From Rhodovulum strictum (GTDB lineage Bacteria; Pseudomonadota; Alphaproteobacteria; Rhodobacterales; Rhodobacteraceae), in NCBI RefSeq assembly GCF_009649175.1, contig NZ_WJPO01000013.1:1-64000 (forward strand): a DNA stretch of 64,000 nucleotides, given 5' to 3'. The notes beneath the pieces were generated by a model that had not been told where the DNA came from, did not search any database, and saw only the letters and a program-made list of their open reading frames with translations. The stretch's first letter is position 1. Each line of letters opens with the position of its first letter. This document shows, in pieces, positions 59,544-64,000 of this stretch. A program made the translations under genes and the position numbers.

Positions 59544-60002
59544 ATGCCCAGACATTCCGAAAACCGCGAGATGCCCTATTCGGCCCGGCAGATGTACGAT
59601 CTGGTGGCCGATGTCGCCGCCTATCCGGAATTCCTGCCCTGGACGGCCGCCGCGCGCATCCGCAAGCGCACCGATTTCGGCGATCACGAGCTGATGGAGG
59701 CGGATCTGGTGATCTCGTTCAAGGTGTTCCGCGAACGCTTCGGCAGCCGGGTGACGCTGTGGCCCAGCCTGCACCGGATCGACACCGAATATCTGGACGG
59801 GCCGTTCAAGTACCTGAAATCCTACTGGCATTTCGAGGATATCGCCGAAAGCCGCTGCAAGGTCGAATTCTTCGTGGATTTCGAGTTCAAGAACCGCGTG
59901 TTGCAGGGCGTGATCGGCGCGGTGTTCAACGAGGCGATGCTGCGCATCGTGCGCGCCTTCGAGGCGCGGGCCGAAGACCTGTACGGCAAGCCCGCCGCCT
60001 GA
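59544..60002 (+). CDS. RatA/COQ10-like START-domain protein
   Basis: The product has 152 residues, starting at the ATG at 59544. It shows the polyketide-cyclase/START fold: MYDLVADVAAYPEFLPWTAA, EADLVISFKVFRERFGSRVT, and VEFFVDFEFKNRVLQGVIGA. Homologues are annotated either as the ribosome-association toxin RatA or as the coenzyme Q-binding protein COQ10. In alphaproteobacteria the COQ10 role is more likely. No RatB antitoxin gene is adjacent. Confidence 0.87.
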   Translation: MPRHSENREMPYSARQMYDLVADVAAYPEFLPWTAAARIRKRTDFGDHELMEADLVISFKVFRERFGSRVTLWPSLHRIDTEYLDGPFKYLKSYWHFEDIAESRCKVEFFVDFEFKNRVLQGVIGAVFNEAMLRIVRAFEARAEDLYGKPAA

Positions 60003-60039
60003 GCCTTGCCGCCCGGGCAGGCGCCACAAGGGGGAAGCG

Positions 60040-61332
60040 ATGGGGATCTCCGAAACTCTGGCCGAGTTCGCCGCCCGTACCGTGCCCGGCGAGGGTGCGC
60101 GGGCGATGATGCGGCTTTCTGTCATGGACTGGGCCGCCTGCGCGCTTGCGGGTGCCGGGGAACCCGTGGCGCGGATCGTCCGCGCCATGGTGCTGGAGGA
60201 GGCGGGCGCGCCGCAGGCGGGGCTCGTGGGGCATGGCGCGCGTGTGCCCGCACGCGCGGCGGCACTGGCCAATGGCGCGGCCTCGCACGCGCTGGATTAT
60301 GACGACACCCATTTCGCCCATATCGGCCACCCTTCGGTCGCCGTGCTGCCCGCAGCCCTTGCACTCGCACAAAAGACGGGCGCGGGCGGGACGGCGTTTC
60401 TGGATGCCGCGCTGGTCGGGGCCGAGGCATCCATCCGCGTCGGCCTCTGGCTGGGGCGGGGCCATTACCAGCAGGGCTTTCACCAGACCGGCACGGCGGG
60501 CGCCTTTGGTGCGGCGCTGGCGGGCGCGCGGCTGCTGGGCGCGGACGGGGTGCAGGCGCTGGGCATCGTATCGACCCGCGCTTCGGGGCTGAAATCGCAG
60601 TTCGGGACCATGGGCAAGCCCTTCAATGCCGGGATCGCCGCCGCGAACGGGGTCGAGGCCGCGCTGCTGGCGGCATCCGGCTTCGGTTCGACCGCGCAGG
60701 GGCTTGAGGGCGCGCAGGGCTTTGGCGATACGCATGCGGGCGCGGCGGATGCGACCGCGCTGGACGGGCTGGGCCAGCACTGGCTGTTCGAAACCGTCAG
60801 CCACAAGTTCCACGCCTGTTGCCACGGCACGCATGCGATGATCGAGGCATTGCGCAACCTGATGCCGCTGGACCCGGACGCGGTGCGGCAGGTGCGGGTT
60901 GCGACCCATCCGCGCTGGCTGCGGGTCTGCGACCAGCCTGCACCGGCGACGGGGCTTGCGGCGAAGTTCAGCTATCGGCTGATCGCGGCGATGGTGCTGG
61001 CCGGGCGGGACACCGCGGCACTGGCCAGTTTCAGCGATGCCGCCTGCGCCGATCCGCTGCTGGTCGGCCTGCGCGACCGGGTGACGGTCGAGGCCGACGA
61101 ACGCCTGCCCGAAACCGCCGCCCGCGTCAGCGTCGAGACGGCAGACGGCCCAGGCGAGGCCGCGCATGATCTGGACGCGCCGATGCCACCGGACCAGCGC
61201 GCAGCCAGGCTGCGGGCCAAGGTGGCAAGCCTTGTGGGAGAGGAAACGGCCGCACGGCTCGCGGCGATCTGCATGGCACCCGACGGCCCCGACCCCGCGG
61301 CGCTGGGGGCGCTGTTGTCGGGGGGACGCTAG
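60040..61332 (+). CDS. MmgE/PrpD family protein
   Basis: The product has 430 residues, starting at the ATG at 60040 behind GGGGAAG. It shows the all-helical MmgE/PrpD core (NGAASHALDYDDTHFAHIGH; FGTMGKPFNAGIAAANGVEA) and the small alpha/beta lid domain. Family members dehydrate 2-methylcitrate or decarboxylate aconitate-like acids, but this subgroup has broad unassigned members. The rest of the methylcitrate cycle is not nearby, though prpE lies 18 kb away. The stop overlaps cinA by 4 bases, convergent. Confidence 0.85.
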   Translation: MGISETLAEFAARTVPGEGARAMMRLSVMDWAACALAGAGEPVARIVRAMVLEEAGAPQAGLVGHGARVPARAAALANGAASHALDYDDTHFAHIGHPSVAVLPAALALAQKTGAGGTAFLDAALVGAEASIRVGLWLGRGHYQQGFHQTGTAGAFGAALAGARLLGADGVQALGIVSTRASGLKSQFGTMGKPFNAGIAAANGVEAALLAASGFGSTAQGLEGAQGFGDTHAGAADATALDGLGQHWLFETVSHKFHACCHGTHAMIEALRNLMPLDPDAVRQVRVATHPRWLRVCDQPAPATGLAAKFSYRLIAAMVLAGRDTAALASFSDAACADPLLVGLRDRVTVEADERLPETAARVSVETADGPGEAAHDLDAPMPPDQRAARLRAKVASLVGEETAARLAAICMAPDGPDPAALGALLSGGR

Positions 61333-61805
61333 CCGTTCAGCGCGCCGATCAGCAGGTCGAGCGCGTGATCGCGGCTGGCGGCGCGCACCCGGTCACGGCC
61401 CAGCGCGCCGAACTCCACGGTTTCGGTGACGACACCCGCGCCTTTCCGCGCCAGCGCGAAGCAGACCCGCCCCTCGGGCTTGTGCTCGGACCCGCCGGGC
61501 CCGGCGATGCCGGTGATCGCGACCGCCAGATCGGCCTCGGACCGGGCCAGCGCCCCCTCGGCCATCTCGGCCGCGACGGGCTCGGACACCGCGCCATGGG
61601 CGTCCAGCGTCTCGGCCCGCACACCCAAAAGCGTCTGTTTCGCGGCGTTGGAATAGGTCACGAACCCCCTGTCGAACATCTTCGACGAGCCGGGAATATC
61701 GGTGATCGCGGCCGAAACCATGCCGCCGGTGCAGCTTTCGGCACTGGCCACCAGCACCCCCCGCGCACGGGCCAGAGCCACCAGGGTTTCGGCACGGCTG
61801 GTCAT
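61329..61805 (-). CDS. pncC: CinA C-terminal domain nicotinamide-nucleotide amidohydrolase (PncC type)
   Basis: The product has 158 residues, starting at 61805. It converts NMN to nicotinate mononucleotide in pyridine nucleotide recycling. Motifs are LVASAESCTGGMVSAAITDI with the nucleophilic Ser, GFVTYSNAAKQTLLGV, AVAITGIAGPGG and KPEGRVCFALA. Only the amidohydrolase domain is present, not the N-terminal COG1058 domain. Its start overlaps the pgpA stop (ATGA). Confidence 0.92.
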   Translation of the reverse strand: MTSRAETLVALARARGVLVASAESCTGGMVSAAITDIPGSSKMFDRGFVTYSNAAKQTLLGVRAETLDAHGAVSEPVAAEMAEGALARSEADLAVAITGIAGPGGSEHKPEGRVCFALARKGAGVVTETVEFGALGRDRVRAASRDHALDLLIGALNG

Positions 61806-62296
61806 GCCAGGAGGATATGCCAGACGGCCGCCAGCGCAAGCACCAGCGCCCCCGCAGCGATGCCCGCCAGCACGTCGTCCAGCATCACGCCCAGCGCCGT
61901 CTTCTGCCGGTCGGCCCAGCCGATCGGCCCCGGTTTCCAGATGTCGAACAGCCGGAAGCCGAGGAAGGCCACGATCCAGCCGGGATAGAGCGCCAGGATG
62001 TCGGCCCCCGACGCCCGCGCGCCGAAGGACAGCGGCAACAGCGCGATCCACATCCCCGCCACCTCGTCGATGACATATTCCGACCGGTCGGGATCGGCCG
62101 CCCCGCGCGAGGCGGCGCCAACCGCCCACCAGCCCAGCACGCAGACCAGAACCGTCGCCGCCACCGCCAGCCACGGCCCGCCCAGCACATGCAGCGCCCA
62201 GAAGATCGGCAGCGCGGCCAGCGACCCCCAGGTGCCCGAGGCCGGGCGCAGAAAGCCCACGCCGAACCAGGTCGCGACAAAGCGCGCCGGGCTCAC
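61802..62296 (-). CDS. pgpA: Phosphatidylglycerophosphatase A
   Basis: The product has 164 residues and makes phosphatidylglycerol. It starts at the GTG at 62296, overlapping the ispDF stop (GTGA); a longer frame upstream is antisense noise. Motifs are [38 protein letters not shown] and [19 protein letters not shown], with four membrane helices. The order ispDF-pgpA-cinA with overlaps is common in Rhodobacterales. Confidence 0.94.
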   Translation of the reverse strand: MSPARFVATWFGVGFLRPASGTWGSLAALPIFWALHVLGGPWLAVAATVLVCVLGWWAVGAASRGAADPDRSEYVIDEVAGMWIALLPLSFGARASGADILALYPGWIVAFLGFRLFDIWKPGPIGWADRQKTALGVMLDDVLAGIAAGALVLALAAVWHILLA

Positions 62297-63438
62297 GGGC
62301 GCACCAGCGTCACCGTGGCCAGCGCCGCGATGCCCTCTTCCCGGCCGGTGAATCCCAGTTGCTCGGACGTGGTGGCCTTGACGCTGATCCGGTCCAGCTC
62401 GATCCCCATCAGCCGCGCCATCTCGGCCCGCATCGCACCGGCGACGGGGCCGATCTTGGGCCGCTCGCAGATCAGCGTCAGGTCCGCATGCGCGATCCGG
62501 TAGCCGCGTTCGGCCACCCGGCCCACCGCATGTTTCAGGAAGATGTCCGAGGCCGCCCCCTTCCATTGCGGATCCGAGGGCGGGAAATGCTGGCCGATAT
62601 CGCCATCCGCCAGCGCGCCATAGATCGCGTCGGTAACGGCGTGCATGCCCACATCGGCATCCGAATGGCCCTTGAGCGCCTTGTCATGCGGCACCTTGAT
62701 GCCGCACAGGATCACGCCATCGCCGTCGCAGAATGCGTGAACGTCAAAGCCGTTGCCGGTGCGAATGTCCATGTCCCTCTCCCGCAAGACCCGCTCGGCG
62801 CGGGCGAAATCCTGTGCATGGGTGATCTTCAGATTGTCCTCGTCGCCCTCGACGATCGCTACGTCAAGCCCCGCGGCCAGCGCCACCTCGACATCGTCGG
62901 CCGCCCCGCCCGGATGCGCCGCATGGGCCGCGCGGATCGCCTCGATCCGGAAACCCTGGGGGGTCTGGGCACGGAACAGCCCGTCGCGCGGATGCGGCGC
63001 AAGCACGCGCCCCGCCGCGCCGCGCCAGAGCGCATCGGTCACGGCCAGCGCGGGCGCCGCCCCCGGATGGCTGTCGAGCGCGTCGATCACCCGGTCGATC
63101 AGCGCGGCCGAGACCAACGGCCGGGCGCCGTCATGGATCAGAACGCGCGTGGTGCCCTGCGGCACGGCCATCAACCCCGCCGCGACCGAGGCATCGCGCG
63201 TCGCGCCCCCGGGCACCGTGGTTACCGCCAGATCGAGCCCGTCCATCGCTTCGGCGAAAAGATCGGCATCGTCGGGATGCAGCACCACCACCAGCCCCGC
63301 CACACGGGGATGGGCGGCAAAGGCCGCTACCGTGCGGCCCAGCACCGCACGACCGCCAAGCGGCTGATATTGCTTGGGTCGGTCGCCACCAACCCTTGTC
63401 CCGCGCCCTGCGGCCACGATGATCGCCGTGACTGTCAT
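62293..63438 (-). CDS. ispDF: Bifunctional MEP cytidylyltransferase / MECDP synthase
   Basis: The product has 381 residues and catalyses two steps of the non-mevalonate isoprenoid pathway. The start at 63438 gives [20 protein letters not shown], the IspD nucleotide loop. IspD covers about 1-222; IspF starts at [20 protein letters not shown] with metal ligands DVH and later [15 protein letters not shown]. Fusion of IspD and IspF is common in alphaproteobacteria. A 188-base gap separates it from divergent dusB. Confidence 0.96.
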   Translation of the reverse strand: MTVTAIIVAAGRGTRVGGDRPKQYQPLGGRAVLGRTVAAFAAHPRVAGLVVVLHPDDADLFAEAMDGLDLAVTTVPGGATRDASVAAGLMAVPQGTTRVLIHDGARPLVSAALIDRVIDALDSHPGAAPALAVTDALWRGAAGRVLAPHPRDGLFRAQTPQGFRIEAIRAAHAAHPGGAADDVEVALAAGLDVAIVEGDEDNLKITHAQDFARAERVLRERDMDIRTGNGFDVHAFCDGDGVILCGIKVPHDKALKGHSDADVGMHAVTDAIYGALADGDIGQHFPPSDPQWKGAASDIFLKHAVGRVAERGYRIAHADLTLICERPKIGPVAGAMRAEMARLMGIELDRISVKATTSEQLGFTGREEGIAALATVTLVRP

Positions 63439-63626
63439 GCCCTGCCCCCGAACCGGTCGGCGCCTCTTTAGGCGGGGTCGGGCTGCGGGGCAATGGGGCA
63501 AAAGGACGGGGCTGCGCGATTAAATTTTATGCATTTGCTGTTTCGGGCTTCGTCGGCCTATCCCCCAGATTGTAATTCCCGAAAGGTCGGGCTACATCCG
63601 GTCTCAACCGCACAAGGATTAATCAC

Positions 63627-64000
63627 TTGTCTATTCAGGTGGCAGACATTTCGCTCGATCCGGCTGTCCTGCTGGCCCCGATGGCCGGCATCACCGATCT
63701 TCCGTTCCGTCGGCTCGTCGCCTCGTTCGGGGCGGGGCTGGTGGTTTCGGAAATGGTGGCAAGCCAGGACATGGTCCAGGCCCGCCCCGGCACACGCGAG
63801 CGCGCGGCGCTGGGATTGGGCGAACAGGCCAGCGCAGTGCAGATCGTCGGTCGCGAACCCGGCTGGATGGCCAGCGCCGCCCGCATCCTCGAGGATCAGG
63901 GCGCGCGGATCATCGACATCAACATGGGCTGCCCCGCCCGCAAGGTGACGGGGGGCTTTTCGGGCTCGGCACTGATGCGCGACCCCGACCGCGCGCTGCG
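63627..64000 (+). CDS. dusB: tRNA-dihydrouridine synthase DusB (NifR3), 5' part only
   Basis: The frame opens at a TTG at 63627 behind AAGGA and runs to the window edge without a stop (124 codons seen). It reads SIQVADISLDPAVLLAPMAG, ITDLPFRRLVASFGAGLVVS, EMVASQDMVQARPGTRERAA and INMGCPARKVTGGFSGSALM. This is the FMN barrel of DusB, which reduces uridines in the tRNA D-loop. A GTG at 63639 is an alternative start. In alphaproteobacteria this gene usually leads into ntrB-ntrC, which would lie beyond the edge. Confidence 0.92.
   Translation, partial: MSIQVADISLDPAVLLAPMAGITDLPFRRLVASFGAGLVVSEMVASQDMVQARPGTRERAALGLGEQASAVQIVGREPGWMASAARILEDQGARIIDINMGCPARKVTGGFSGSALMRDPDRAL

Noticed and set aside
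59544-60002. Toxin-antitoxin module (RatA/RatB)
   Set aside because: No RatB-like small gene is adjacent, and in alphaproteobacteria this family is better explained as COQ10-like.

Overview
The window is chromosomal DNA of an alphaproteobacterium, most likely a member of the Rhodobacteraceae (Paracoccus/Rhodobacter/Roseobacter relatives). The evidence is high GC, tightly packed genes with 4-base start/stop overlaps, and a set of lineage-typical genes: an NDUFA12-like complex I accessory subunit, DUF2155, DUF6324, MmcB, a fused IspDF, PgpA next to CinA, a tRNA-His with A73 and no encoded G-1, and DusB at the right edge. I see no transposase, phage, CRISPR array, rRNA or origin. The genus cannot be fixed from the sequence.

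Layout. 1-250: homopolymer blocks that look like an assembly artefact, then a strong hairpin. 0.25-4.5 kb: a caspase-like protein, two tandem secreted paralogues, and a di-haem cytochrome c peroxidase behind an FNR-type box. 4.5-7.7 kb: a type I secretion adaptor/ATPase pair. 7.9-11.9 kb: a class III aminotransferase divergent from an ectoine hydrolase (DoeA) and an ArgE-like M20 deacylase. 11.9-25.0 kb: a reductive pyrimidine catabolism island. It holds an ABC importer with a THI5-like binding protein, dihydropyrimidinase, beta-ureidopropionase, an omega-amino acid:pyruvate aminotransferase, a RutR regulator with two candidate operators, and PreA/PreT dihydropyrimidine dehydrogenase. A low-GC PD-(D/E)XK-like orphan gene sits inside the operon.

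25.2-36.9 kb is housekeeping: accBC, aat, DUF2155, an MlaD-like protein, NDUFA12-like, a DegT/StrS aminotransferase, gph, glmU-glmS, glyA and nadK. 37.0-40.0 kb: a soluble hybrid kinase with an Hpt-like C-terminus plus an NtrC-family response regulator. 40.2-46.8 kb: prpE, then a fully overlapping nucleoside salvage operon cdd-deoA-deoB-add-upp, which can feed uracil into salvage opposite the degradation island. 46.8-57.5 kb: a SPOR protein, an M48-like degenerate protein, an acyl-CoA ligase, a Hint-domain protein, then a beta-oxidation set (FadJ-type protein, thiolase, acyl-CoA dehydrogenase) with a MerR regulator. The same core palindrome occurs upstream of the thiolase and of the MerR gene. 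57.6-64.0 kb: tRNA-His, DUF6324, mmcB, a probable structured non-coding RNA, hpt, a RatA/COQ10-like protein, MmgE/PrpD, cinA, pgpA, ispDF, and the start of dusB running off the right edge.

The least explained items are the orphan nuclease-fold gene inside the pyrimidine operon, the structured RNA near 58.6 kb, the paired MerR-type operators, the tandem secreted paralogues, and the possible DoeA/ArgE-like ectoine route. All function calls rest on reading translated sequence and recalling families; no database search was run.
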